DNA of 64,000 nt, taken from contig JAIEMP010000006.1 in assembly GCA_019752045.1 (NCBI GenBank), positions 1-64,000 of the forward strand, written 5' to 3'. The DNA is from Chitinophagaceae bacterium (GTDB lineage: Bacteria; Bacteroidota; Bacteroidia; Chitinophagales; Chitinophagaceae). Made by a program: the position numbers and the translations under genes. The notes below the pieces were generated by a model. It saw only the letters and a program-made list of their open reading frames with translations, had not been told where the DNA came from and did not search any database. Position 1 is the first letter of the stretch, and every line of letters begins with the position of its first letter. Positions 17,830 through 26,540 of this stretch are shown piece by piece.

Positions 17830-18549
17830 TTATTTCTTCAACACATACTTAATCCCACCCAACAGATGTTTTAAAAAGGCTTCCTCTTTGTATGATTCAT
17901 CGGTATGACCAAGAGCCGTATAAAAAACACGACCACCTTCAAATGAATGGAACCATGCCATTGGATGATAAGCACCTTCTTTACCACCTTCGTAACTGCT
18001 TTCGTCAATGGTGAGTAACACTTTTACATCTGCATTCCTGTTTTTGTAATTGTACCATTCGTCAAAACGTTCCCATGTTTTGGGTAAGTGTTTGGTAGAA
18101 GGATGTTGATCATTGGTAACAGTTAGTTTTGCTTTCTGCTGTTTAGGATGATTGGAAAAGTAGGCGCCTACCATGCGCCCATACCAGGGCCAATCATATT
18201 CTGTATCTGCTGCTGCATGAATACCTACAAATCCTTTTCCCGAACGGATGAATGCTTCAAAGGCTGCCTGTTGTTCATTGTTTAAAACATCACCCGTTGT
18301 ACTGAGAAAAACAACTGCGTCATACTGCTTTAGTTTTTTTGCAGTGAAGTAAGCAGCATTTTCTGTAGTATCAACAAGAAAATTGTTTTCTTTTCCCATG
18401 AGCATCAAGGCTGCTTTCCCTTTTTCAATAGATGTATGACGAAACTTTACTGTTTTTGAAAACACAAGAATCTTTTTCTTTTGCTTGGATGTTGCAGATG
18501 CAATGAAAAGAAACAAAGTGATGAGAAGCAGGTAATGTATGAAACGCAT
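17830..18549 (-). CDS. ThuA domain-containing exported protein
   Basis: 239 residues from the chosen start MRFIHYLLLITLFLF, which gives a proper signal peptide; a 14-residue upstream extension is unlikely. The ThuA (trehalose utilisation-like, class I glutamine amidotransferase-like) domain is clear: KKILVFSKTVKFRHTSIE, YDAVVFLSTTGDVL, GKGFVGIHAAADTEYDWPWY, then HPMAWFHSFEGGRVFYTALGH near the end. These proteins often sit with sugar oxidoreductases and DUF1080 proteins in Bacteroidota; here the neighbours are a hydrolase and an M14 peptidase. The biochemical role is uncertain. Confidence 0.9.
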   Translation of the reverse strand: MRFIHYLLLITLFLFIASATSKQKKKILVFSKTVKFRHTSIEKGKAALMLMGKENNFLVDTTENAAYFTAKKLKQYDAVVFLSTTGDVLNNEQQAAFEAFIRSGKGFVGIHAAADTEYDWPWYGRMVGAYFSNHPKQQKAKLTVTNDQHPSTKHLPKTWERFDEWYNYKNRNADVKVLLTIDESSYEGGKEGAYHPMAWFHSFEGGRVFYTALGHTDESYKEEAFLKHLLGGIKYVLKK

Positions 18550-18592
18550 ATGGGATAGATTTATTAAGTGAATTTGTTTTATTCTACTCAAT

Positions 18593-18621
18593 GTATGCCA
18601 TACTTTGGAAGTATGGCATAC
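18593..18621. repeat. REP palindrome copy, inverted orientation
   Basis: 13-bp stem GTATGCCATACTT / AAGTATGGCATAC with loop TGG, the complement of the CCA loop in the other copies, so this copy points the other way. It sits in the 87-base gap between the M14 peptidase stop and the ThuA start, possibly within one transcript. Confidence 0.92.
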
Positions 18622-18636
18622 CTGGCCTCAGCCCGT

Positions 18637-20361
18637 TTATTTCACCCTGTACACCGGGTATCTTAAATGCATCGGTTCGTAATAAGGTGAGTTTTGATAC
18701 ACGAAGTTGAGTTGTGCACTTCCGCTTTTTGCAAATGCAGTATCGGTTGCACGACGCTCCTCGAGTTTTTGTTTAACAGCAGGATTTTGTTTCAAGAATT
18801 CTTCGGCTGTTTCTTCAAACACATAACTGCTGTAACCTTCTTTCTGTCCGAGTATGCCATCAAAAAAGTTCCAGGCAAAATAACTGTCATCACCTGTTGG
18901 CTCCAGCACTTCTATTAAAAAATGATTGGCTTTTTGATTCAATGGAATATACCAATCACCTTTACGGAATTTCATCTGCTTCACTGTTTTACTTGTCTTT
19001 ACTTCTGAATTCAAATGATGTCCTTCGTAAGGACGTGCTGCAGTTTTATAATCATCAATGCGATAAACTTCTACCTCAATCGTTGTATCAGATTTAAACT
19101 GACGCATGTTGATCTTGTTTATTTTCAAGAGGTCAATTACTTTCCACCAGCCTTGTGGTATTACATAAGCTGTTGGTTTTTCAATCATTGTTTTTGGCGT
19201 AAAGAAATTATAAAACCTGATCTGTTTTTCAAATGGTTTGTTGCGATCGTAATACAAACGGGGCAGACCGGAAATATTGCTGGGCTTTCTTCCTGCTTCA
19301 TATCCTTTATACAATATCTCCGAAAACTTTGAACGGTCCAATGTAAAACCAACAGGAAACTGTTGCTGTGTTAATTGTTCTTTCTGTTGTTGTGTACGAA
19401 GTTGTTTGATGGTTGTTTGATTGGCTGCTGCAAACTCCATCATAGTGACCATTAACTGGTAGGTTGCTTCCACCCGTTGCTGATAAGGTTTCAGCATATG
19501 TGTTTCGGGTACAAATGCAAACACATTCCACAGTGATGCATAACCGCTGCTGTAACGTGGACCATCCCAGTAAGCACTCCAGCCGTTTTCAGGACTGTCG
19601 CCGAAATTGTTTACATAGGGGAGAAGATCGTAACCTTTTGCCTTCATGCTTTTATATACGGCAGGTTCAAATGTTTTGTTGAGCCATTCACCCATAACAC
19701 CACCTAACTTGTTGTGTTGTGATGTGAGTAAGGTCATTACATGCTGGTAATCGGCTCCATTACTTACATGATTGTCGATGAAAATATCGGGTTGTACCAA
19801 ATGAAAGATCTCTGCAAAGCTTTTGGCTTCTTTAGTATCGTTCTTAATAAAATCACGGTTGAGATCAAAGTTTTGTGAGTTGCCACGAAAACCTTTTTCT
19901 AATGGCCCATCCTGGCTTACCCGATAAAATGCACTGCGGTTTAAACTTCCACCAATATTATACACAGGGATAATGGCGAGTACAACGTTGGGAGCTAATT
20001 TCTTTTTACCGGATACAAGATCCTTTACCAGCGAAATACTTGCATCAATACCATCCGGTTCGCCGGGATGGATACCATTGTTAATAAGAATGACTACTTT
20101 ATTTTTCTCCTGCCATTGTTGTGGTTTAAATGTTTGATCGCTGCTCACCAACACCAGGTGCAAGGGTTCATTGGCATCTGTAGCACCCATGGTGAGCATC
20201 GATACAATGGGTGAAACTTTATCGATCTGTTTCCATGTCTGAATAGCTTCATAATAAGTAACACTTTCTTTTCCCTTAGATGTTTCGTAACGGGTAACAG
20301 GAAGTTGTGCTAAAACTGCAGCACTGAGTAAAATAAATGCGGTGGAGAAAAAATATTTCAT
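18637..20361 (-). CDS. M14-family zinc metallocarboxypeptidase, exported
   Basis: 574 residues from MKYFFSTAFILLSAAVLAQ, a good signal peptide; the longer frame to 20457 is rejected. Zinc ligands are His98 and Glu101 (GIHPGEPDG) and His198 (IDNHVSNGADYQ), with the substrate-binding region FDLNRDFIKNDTKEA. M14 enzymes cleave C-terminal residues or peptidoglycan-type amides outside the cytoplasm. The C-terminal 230 residues form a beta-rich accessory region typical of the Bacteroidota versions. It is likely the first gene of a minus-strand series with ThuA. Confidence 0.9.
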   Translation of the reverse strand: MKYFFSTAFILLSAAVLAQLPVTRYETSKGKESVTYYEAIQTWKQIDKVSPIVSMLTMGATDANEPLHLVLVSSDQTFKPQQWQEKNKVVILINNGIHPGEPDGIDASISLVKDLVSGKKKLAPNVVLAIIPVYNIGGSLNRSAFYRVSQDGPLEKGFRGNSQNFDLNRDFIKNDTKEAKSFAEIFHLVQPDIFIDNHVSNGADYQHVMTLLTSQHNKLGGVMGEWLNKTFEPAVYKSMKAKGYDLLPYVNNFGDSPENGWSAYWDGPRYSSGYASLWNVFAFVPETHMLKPYQQRVEATYQLMVTMMEFAAANQTTIKQLRTQQQKEQLTQQQFPVGFTLDRSKFSEILYKGYEAGRKPSNISGLPRLYYDRNKPFEKQIRFYNFFTPKTMIEKPTAYVIPQGWWKVIDLLKINKINMRQFKSDTTIEVEVYRIDDYKTAARPYEGHHLNSEVKTSKTVKQMKFRKGDWYIPLNQKANHFLIEVLEPTGDDSYFAWNFFDGILGQKEGYSSYVFEETAEEFLKQNPAVKQKLEERRATDTAFAKSGSAQLNFVYQNSPYYEPMHLRYPVYRVK

Positions 20362-20445
20362 CTCACAAAATAGGGATAAAACGAAATGACAACCCACCGG
20401 ACTTTGCCTTTTATATAATCGGCAGGAAATGTATATAAAAATAAA

Positions 20446-20473
20446 AAACCCGTTCATGCTGTGAACGGGTTTC
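20446..20473 (-). terminator. Terminator of rpsT
   Basis: Stem ACCCGTTCA (20448-20456)/TGAACGGGT (20462-20470). Read on the minus strand it is followed by TTTTTTAT. It lies 20 bases after the rpsT stop codon. Confidence 0.88.
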
Positions 20474-20493
20474 TCTGAGAAGATCTCAATTTC

Positions 20494-20751
20494 TTATTTA
20501 GCCAATGTATTTACTTTCTTAGTCAGCTTACTCTTTAAGTTAGCAGCTTTGTTTTTATGTATTACACCACGCTTTGCTAATTTATCAATCATTGATGCAA
20601 CAGCAGGTAATTGTTCACCGGCTTCATTTGAACCTTTGATGGCTTGCAGATCACGGATCGCATTACGGGTTGTTTTTCCGTAATAACGGTTGCGGTCTCT
20701 GCGCTTTGTACTTTGACGAACGTCTTTTCTGGTAGCCTTATGATTTGCCAT
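20494..20751 (-). CDS. rpsT: 30S ribosomal protein S20
   Basis: 85 residues, highly basic and helical, starting MANHKATRKDVRQSTKRRDRN and containing KRGVIHKNKAANLKSKLTKKVN, the standard S20 C-terminal signature. S20 binds 16S rRNA early in 30S assembly. It is a single-gene unit with its own promoter-like box and terminator. Confidence 0.97.
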   Translation of the reverse strand: MANHKATRKDVRQSTKRRDRNRYYGKTTRNAIRDLQAIKGSNEAGEQLPAVASMIDKLAKRGVIHKNKAANLKSKLTKKVNTLAK

Positions 20752-20770
20752 ATCTTAATTTTTCGGACGG

Positions 20771-20778
20771 CAAAGGTA
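20771..20778 (-). promoter_or_regulatory. rpsT: Candidate -7 box of rpsT (TACCTTTG)
   Basis: On the minus strand the box reads TACCTTTG, a full TAnnTTTG match, 20 bases before the rpsT start codon. No clear -33 TTG is found at 19-21 bases. Confidence 0.5.
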
Positions 20779-20883
20779 GGGGAAAAGTTGAAATCTTCAT
20801 GTTCAATAAAGAGTTTTTTTCCTGATATCGGGTCCGTTTCTCCCCAAAAAACCTCAAAATGTGCATTAAGTTCAAATCCCGGC

Positions 20884-21999
20884 TCAGAATTTCTTTGCTT
20901 TTAACTCCATCACCCGTTTGTATGAAGCATCAATCCTGCTCATCGGGATCTTACCATCGGTCACTAGTTTTTTAATGAGTGCATGGATATTATTAGGTTC
21001 GTAGGCATTAACACCGGGAATATTATTGCTGAACATCAGCACATCCACACCGGCTTCCAGGGCTTTAAAAACAGATTGCTCAAGGCTGTACTGTTCACTG
21101 ATGGCTCTCATCAGCATATCATCACTGAAAATAACGCCATTAAAACCAAGACTATCCCGCAACAAACCCGTCATAATCTTTTTAGACAAAGTAGCCGGAA
21201 GTAAGGAAGCATCCAGTTTTCCGTTAACGATATGGGCGGTCATAATTGCATCTACATGACCGCTTTTAATCAAACGGATATAAGGGAGCAGTTCAACGGG
21301 CTGCCATGTTTTGGTAACATCAGCAACACCCAAATGCGAATCGGCCAAGGAATTACCATGACCGGGAAAATGTTTCACCACCGTTTTTACGTTAAAATAA
21401 TGATGACTTTCAATCGTAATACCGGCATGCTTTGTAATAATATCGGGATCGGCCGAATAGCAACGTTCCCTTGCACCAAGCACGGGGCAATTACGATTGA
21501 GCACATCCAGCACGGGTGCGTAGTTTAAATTAATGCCCAGTCTGGATAAACTGTAGCCAATATTATCGGCATAAAACTTTGTAGTGTCAGTGTTGTTCTT
21601 TGTGCCCAGCCACTCTGCTGATGGCATTTGTGGGAAGCCCAGCTCAGGGTTTAAACGGTTAACTTTTCCGCCTTCCTGATCTATACTGATGAATAATGGA
21701 ATAGGTGATGCTTTTTGAAAATCATCTATCAATCTCTTCAACACTTCGCCTGTTTTTTGCGGAGCAAGGTTGCGGCCATAAATCAACAGGCTGCCTATTT
21801 TTCCTTCCTTTACGGCTTTGTACACCAGATCGTTCTTATTAACAGATGTTCCGTAAAAACCAAAGATGATCAACTGACCAATCTTGAAATCAAGACTGTC
21901 TGTGCCTGATTGATGAACGGAGGTTGGTTGTTGTACAATCTCTTTTTTTGATTGTGATCCGAAGGTCATGAAACCAAAGAGGAACATTAATATTTTCAT
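20884..21999 (-). CDS. Glycoside hydrolase family 3, NagZ-like beta-N-acetylhexosaminidase
   Basis: 371 residues from MKILMFLFGFMTF (chosen over a start 99 bases upstream). The N-terminus is hydrophobic, suggesting export or lipid anchoring. GH3 hallmarks are SIDQEGGKVNRL, KHFPGHGNSLADSH (the NagZ-type loop with the catalytic His/Asp dyad) and the nucleophile Asp in FSDDMLM. NagZ-type enzymes remove GlcNAc from muropeptides in cell-wall recycling, which is the likely role here. It lacks the second C-terminal beta-lactamase domain that some Bacteroidota homologues have. Confidence 0.9.
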   Translation of the reverse strand: MKILMFLFGFMTFGSQSKKEIVQQPTSVHQSGTDSLDFKIGQLIIFGFYGTSVNKNDLVYKAVKEGKIGSLLIYGRNLAPQKTGEVLKRLIDDFQKASPIPLFISIDQEGGKVNRLNPELGFPQMPSAEWLGTKNNTDTTKFYADNIGYSLSRLGINLNYAPVLDVLNRNCPVLGARERCYSADPDIITKHAGITIESHHYFNVKTVVKHFPGHGNSLADSHLGVADVTKTWQPVELLPYIRLIKSGHVDAIMTAHIVNGKLDASLLPATLSKKIMTGLLRDSLGFNGVIFSDDMLMRAISEQYSLEQSVFKALEAGVDVLMFSNNIPGVNAYEPNNIHALIKKLVTDGKIPMSRIDASYKRVMELKAKKF

Positions 22000-22155
22000 T
22001 CCGGTAGTGTAATTAAAGGATGAATGTACAAAACACTGACAACTAAAGAAGCCAATGAAATCAAAAATCAAAATAAAAGAACAGATGAACTGCTTCACCT
22101 GTAATGAAAACAGCCGATATTTGTAACCCTTTCATTAAAACATGAATTATATCGT

Positions 22156-24951
22156 ATGAAGGATTTCCAATACATCACAGCCTCTCATCCACAGTATATT
22201 GAAAGTTTGTATGCCGATTTTACAAAAGATCCCAACAGTGTAGACCCTGAGATGAAGAAATTTTTTGAGGGGTTTGATTTTGCTGTTTCATCCATCAAAC
22301 AAAATGGCACTTCGACTCCCGTAAAAGACGGGACAGGTTCGCTCAGTACCGCTGCAGATGCTTCGACTACGCTCAACACTTCAGCAACAACAGGTATTGA
22401 CTGGATGAATGAAGTAAAAGCATACCGAATGATTCTGGGTTACAGAAACAAGGGTCATTTATTGGCGAAAACAAATCCGATCCGTAAACGTAAAGATCGT
22501 GGAGCAAATATTGAACTGGCATTTTATGGTTTTACAGCAGCTGATCTGGATAAAGAATTTCATGCCGGTCAGTTGATTGGTTTGGGTACAACCACACTTC
22601 GTGCCATTCAAACTCATCTTGAAAAATGTTATGCATCGCATGTGGGGATTGAGTTTAAATACATCAGCGATCAAACAAAAGTTGATTTCTTAACCCATGC
22701 AATGGAAAAAGAATTTCATCAATCCTTATCATTGGTGAAAAGAAAACGCATCCTGGAGAAGTTGAACCAAGGGGTGATGTTTGAAGAATTTCTGCATAAA
22801 AAATATGTTGGTCAAAAGCGTTTTTCATTAGAAGGTGGCGAAACCACTATTGCTGCATTAGATGCTATTATCAATACAGCTGCAGATCATGATGTACAGG
22901 AAGTAGTGATTGGAATGGCACATCGTGGCCGTTTAAATGTGCTGGCAAACATCATGGGTAAAACCTATGAACAAATCTTTAGTGAGTTTGAAGGAACAGC
23001 CAAGCTCGATCAAACAATGGGTAGTGGTGATGTAAAGTATCACATGGGTTATGGCAGTGAGGTGCAAACCATCAATGATAAAACCATTCATTTGAAATTG
23101 ATGCCCAACCCATCTCATCTTGAAGCCGTTGATCCGGTGGTGGTGGGCTTTAGCAGGGCCAAGGCCGATATCATGTACGAAAGTGATTTTGATAAAATTC
23201 TTCCCATCTTAATTCATGGTGATGCATCTGTTGCAGGACAGGGTGTAGTTTATGAAGTGTTGCAGATGAGTGAGCTGGATGGTTATTATACCGGTGGCAC
23301 AATTCACTTTGTGATCAATAACCAGATCGGGTTTACAACAGATTTTGATGATGCGAGAAGTGCTGATTATTGTACCTCATTGGCAGCAATGGTGCAGGCA
23401 CCTGTGATGCATGTGAATGGTGATGATGCAGAAGCAGTGATTAAATGTGTGGAGATAGCTACACGTTATCGCCAGGAATTTAACTGCGATGTATTTATTG
23501 ATATGGTGTGTTACCGCAAGCACGGACACAACGAAGGCGATGATCCAAAGTTTACACAACCGCAATTGTATGCGTTGATTGATAAGCATCCCAATCCAAG
23601 AGAAGTTTACAGCAACTATTTATTGGCGAATGGTGAAACAGATGCAAAAGAATTAGCGAAAGAGATGGAGAAAAAATTCTGGAGCGATTTGCAGGAGCGT
23701 TTGGATGAAGTAAAACAGAATCCGCTTCCGTATCATTATCAACCTCCTGAATTAGCCTGGAAAAGTTTGCGTAAAGCAACAACAGATGACTTTGTTCAAT
23801 CGCCTGTAACAGCACTGAATCAAAAAAAATTTGATAGCATATTTCAATCTTTGATGAAATGGCCTGCTGATTTTAAGCCATTGAAAAAAGTGGAGAAAAT
23901 TATACAGGAAAAAATAAAACTGTATGAAACAGAACATAAAATTGATTGGGCTACGGGTGAATTAATGGCTTATGCAAGTTTGTTGCTCGAAGGAAAAGAT
24001 GTGCGAATGAGCGGACAGGATGTTCGTCGTGGTACATTCAGTCATCGTCATGCAGTATTGCAGGATGAACTGACCAACAAACCACATAACCGATTAGGAA
24101 ATATCGATGAAGCCACCGGGCAATTCCGGATTTACAATTCGTTGTTGAGTGAGTATGCTGTGTTGGGTTTTGAATATGGATATTCATTGGCCAACCCCAA
24201 TGCATTGGTGCTGTGGGAAGCACAGTTTGGCGATTTCTGTAATGGAGCTCAAACAATGATTGATCAGTTTATTGCAGCAGGTGAGCAAAAATGGAACAGG
24301 ATGAATGCTGTTACCATGTTGTTGCCTCATGGATACGAAGGACAAGGTCCTGAGCATAGCAGTGCAAGAATGGAACGCTTTTTACAAATGTGTGCTGAGT
24401 TAAATATGGTGATCACCAATATCACAACAGCAGCTAATTTCTTTCATGCATTGCGCAGGCAAATTGCATGGCCATTCCGTAAACCCTTGATCAACTTTTC
24501 TCCAAAAGCAAACCTTCGTCATCCAGGAACTTATTCGTTGAAAGAAGAATTCTTAAATGGTGGATTTAAAGAAGTGATGGATGATCCTGCAAATCCGGAT
24601 GCAGCACAAGTGAAGAAAGTGTTTTTCTGCAGCGGTAAAATGTATTTTGATTTAGCTGAACGTAAACAAAAAGATAACCGCACTGATATTGCCATCATCC
24701 GTTTGGAACAGATTTATCCGTTGCCTGTAAAACAATTGGAAGCATTATACACAAAGTATAACAAAGCAACCTGGTTCTGGATACAGGAAGAGCCGCTCAA
24801 CATGGGAGCAGCATGGTTCCTGCAAATGAATCTGAAGCAGATTAACTTTGGAGTCATCAGCAGACAGGCATCTGCATCAACAGCTACCGGTTACAATAAA
24901 GTGCATCACCAGGAGCAGGCTGAAATTATTGATACTGCATTTTCTATTTAA
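22156..24951 (+). CDS. sucA: 2-oxoglutarate dehydrogenase E1 component
   Basis: 931 residues. The TPP-dependent E1o subunit decarboxylates 2-oxoglutarate and passes the succinyl group to the E2 lipoyl domain in the TCA cycle. The N-terminal E2-binding peptide is present (YIESLYADFTKDPNSVDPEMKKFF). Core motifs are VVIGMAHRGRLNVLANI, NPSHLEAVDPVV, HGDASVAGQGVVYE, MVCYRKHGHNEGDDP and GQDVRRGTFSHRH. Residues 51-78, between the N-terminal peptide and the core, are a Ser/Thr/Ala-rich linker coded by a dispersed-repeat-like sequence (22306-22390). Its E2 partner, sucB, lies 1.6 kb downstream beyond a gene on the opposite strand. Confidence 0.96.
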   Translation: MKDFQYITASHPQYIESLYADFTKDPNSVDPEMKKFFEGFDFAVSSIKQNGTSTPVKDGTGSLSTAADASTTLNTSATTGIDWMNEVKAYRMILGYRNKGHLLAKTNPIRKRKDRGANIELAFYGFTAADLDKEFHAGQLIGLGTTTLRAIQTHLEKCYASHVGIEFKYISDQTKVDFLTHAMEKEFHQSLSLVKRKRILEKLNQGVMFEEFLHKKYVGQKRFSLEGGETTIAALDAIINTAADHDVQEVVIGMAHRGRLNVLANIMGKTYEQIFSEFEGTAKLDQTMGSGDVKYHMGYGSEVQTINDKTIHLKLMPNPSHLEAVDPVVVGFSRAKADIMYESDFDKILPILIHGDASVAGQGVVYEVLQMSELDGYYTGGTIHFVINNQIGFTTDFDDARSADYCTSLAAMVQAPVMHVNGDDAEAVIKCVEIATRYRQEFNCDVFIDMVCYRKHGHNEGDDPKFTQPQLYALIDKHPNPREVYSNYLLANGETDAKELAKEMEKKFWSDLQERLDEVKQNPLPYHYQPPELAWKSLRKATTDDFVQSPVTALNQKKFDSIFQSLMKWPADFKPLKKVEKIIQEKIKLYETEHKIDWATGELMAYASLLLEGKDVRMSGQDVRRGTFSHRHAVLQDELTNKPHNRLGNIDEATGQFRIYNSLLSEYAVLGFEYGYSLANPNALVLWEAQFGDFCNGAQTMIDQFIAAGEQKWNRMNAVTMLLPHGYEGQGPEHSSARMERFLQMCAELNMVITNITTAANFFHALRRQIAWPFRKPLINFSPKANLRHPGTYSLKEEFLNGGFKEVMDDPANPDAAQVKKVFFCSGKMYFDLAERKQKDNRTDIAIIRLEQIYPLPVKQLEALYTKYNKATWFWIQEEPLNMGAAWFLQMNLKQINFGVISRQASASTATGYNKVHHQEQAEIIDTAFSI
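22306..22390 (+). repeat. Dispersed-repeat-like segment inside sucA
   Basis: The segment holds CTTCGACTCCCG, the hairpin CCCGT (22318-22322)/ACGGG (22328-22332), GTTCGCTCAGTACC and CTTCGACTACGCTCAACACT. The last matches, on the opposite strand, the TGAGCGAAGTCGAAG motif found at 16651-16668. It is read in frame as a Ser/Thr-rich linker. Confidence 0.65.
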
Positions 24952-24970
24952 CAATTGTATCGTCTGCATA

Positions 24971-25001
24971 AAAAAACTCCTCATTACGGGGAGTTTTTTT
25001 T
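24971..25001. terminator. Bidirectional terminator between sucA and a T9SS gene
   Basis: AAAAAACTCC / GGAGTTTTTTT stem-loop with an 8-base loop. It has T-runs on both strands and lies between two convergent stop codons. Confidence 0.85.
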
Positions 25002-25033
25002 GAATTGAATTTGAATGATAAAGCAGAATGGAA

Positions 25034-26374
25034 CTATTGTTTAATAAATGGTTTACTCATCTTCACATGTTCATCTTCTATTTTAATGGTGTAGCTGCCA
25101 TTGCTTAATTCAAGAAGATCAACACGTATTTTATTTGCTCCTTTAAGAATGGATGTCTGTATGGTTTTTATCAGTTGTCCGTTACTGCTGTAAATCTGAA
25201 TCTGTGTTGTATAACTTTCTTTCGATTGAAAAACCAGATCTGTATACTCATTGGCAGGGTTCGGGTACAACATGAGCATTGATTCTTTGGCTGCACAACT
25301 GCTGTATACATTTGCACTGTAAGTACTCATGCCTTCTGCTCCTGTTTGCTTTAAACGATAGTATGCAGGACCTGCTTCTGCATCTGTAAACATATATTGA
25401 TGTAAATCTGTGGCTTCCATTTGAGCAATCGCTTTCCAGCTCTTTGCATCCGTACTTTTCTCTACAGTAAAGCGGAGCTTGTTTTTGCTGTCGGGTATAC
25501 TCCATGAAAGAGTGGTACCTTCATCGCTGCAATTGTTATTAAAGGAAGTGATTGGCAGAGGCTGTATACTTTTATAATTGCCGATTGTCCACAATGCCGA
25601 AACATCTGTATGGTTTATTTCTACAAAATTCAGATTTGTATTTCTGCTGTTGGGTTGCAGGTAAGTCCATGTTCTTCCATTGTCGGTACTCTTCCATAAG
25701 AACAATGTTTCTTCATCAGCCGCATTGAGTTCATGATCAAAATAATAAAAACGTAAAGCCGCATTTTGTGCAGTGTTGTTTGCAGCATGAATGCGATAGT
25801 ACCTGTTAATTGGTTTTGTGAAAGAGGATACCTGAAAAGCGCTGTTGTAACGGGTGATGGTTGTATTGCCCAGCAACGGTGCCTGTACAAATTCAACACC
25901 CAGATTGCGGGGATGTATATTAGTAAGGGCCGTATTAAAATTCCTTGTTGTTGTTTCATAACCACCAATGCCTGCAACATCGGTAAAACGGTTGGTTTCA
26001 TTTTCCTGCACAATTCCTGCACTTTTGCCCAGCAAAATACTGTAACGCTGTACTTCTACAGGAGCACCCATTTCAAGTAAATGATCAATGGAAATATGAT
26101 TGCCCAACTGAAATCCTTTTGTATTGAAGACAGAAAGATGATAAAAAGGAGTAAGGCTGTTTCCGGTAATCATACCTTTTGAATGCCCCGTCATGAACAG
26201 GCTGCTATTGCCAGGCAAAAACAGACCATTGTTGACCAGATTCATTTCATGTAATACTACCGGGGTATTGCCGGTAATGGTTACAGCTGTTTCAGGATGA
26301 ATAGTGAAGGATGATTGAGCAAACAGTCCGGTAAATGAACAAATCAATATCAGCGAGGCAGTTATTTTTTTCAT
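25034..26374 (-). CDS. T9SS type A sorting domain protein, unknown function
   Basis: 446 residues with signal peptide MKKITASLILICSFTGLFAQ. The middle is beta-rich and resembles other Bacteroidota surface proteins with segments such as FLWKSTDNGRTWTYLQPN. The C-terminus is a T9SS type A signal: LYPNPANEYTDLVF, IYSSNGQLIKT, LSNGSYTIKI, ending FIKQ. A fibronectin-like stretch (TLSWSIPDSKN..FTVEKSTDAKSWKAI) precedes it. It separates sucA from sucB and is transcribed against both. No catalytic motif is seen. Confidence 0.85.
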   Translation of the reverse strand: MKKITASLILICSFTGLFAQSSFTIHPETAVTITGNTPVVLHEMNLVNNGLFLPGNSSLFMTGHSKGMITGNSLTPFYHLSVFNTKGFQLGNHISIDHLLEMGAPVEVQRYSILLGKSAGIVQENETNRFTDVAGIGGYETTTRNFNTALTNIHPRNLGVEFVQAPLLGNTTITRYNSAFQVSSFTKPINRYYRIHAANNTAQNAALRFYYFDHELNAADEETLFLWKSTDNGRTWTYLQPNSRNTNLNFVEINHTDVSALWTIGNYKSIQPLPITSFNNNCSDEGTTLSWSIPDSKNKLRFTVEKSTDAKSWKAIAQMEATDLHQYMFTDAEAGPAYYRLKQTGAEGMSTYSANVYSSCAAKESMLMLYPNPANEYTDLVFQSKESYTTQIQIYSSNGQLIKTIQTSILKGANKIRVDLLELSNGSYTIKIEDEHVKMSKPFIKQ

Positions 26375-26540
26375 GTGCAGTAGTTTACCTCATAAATGTA
26401 GAGACTCCCCGGTTGAATAGAAATACCCTTTTTGGGGGATGTTTCCAGAAAAGGGTACTCGATAAAAACAGATCTGTACTGAAATGAATCTTGCACTGAA
26501 ACTTATTTTCCCCGAAATTTGCAACAGTTAAAAAGTACGT

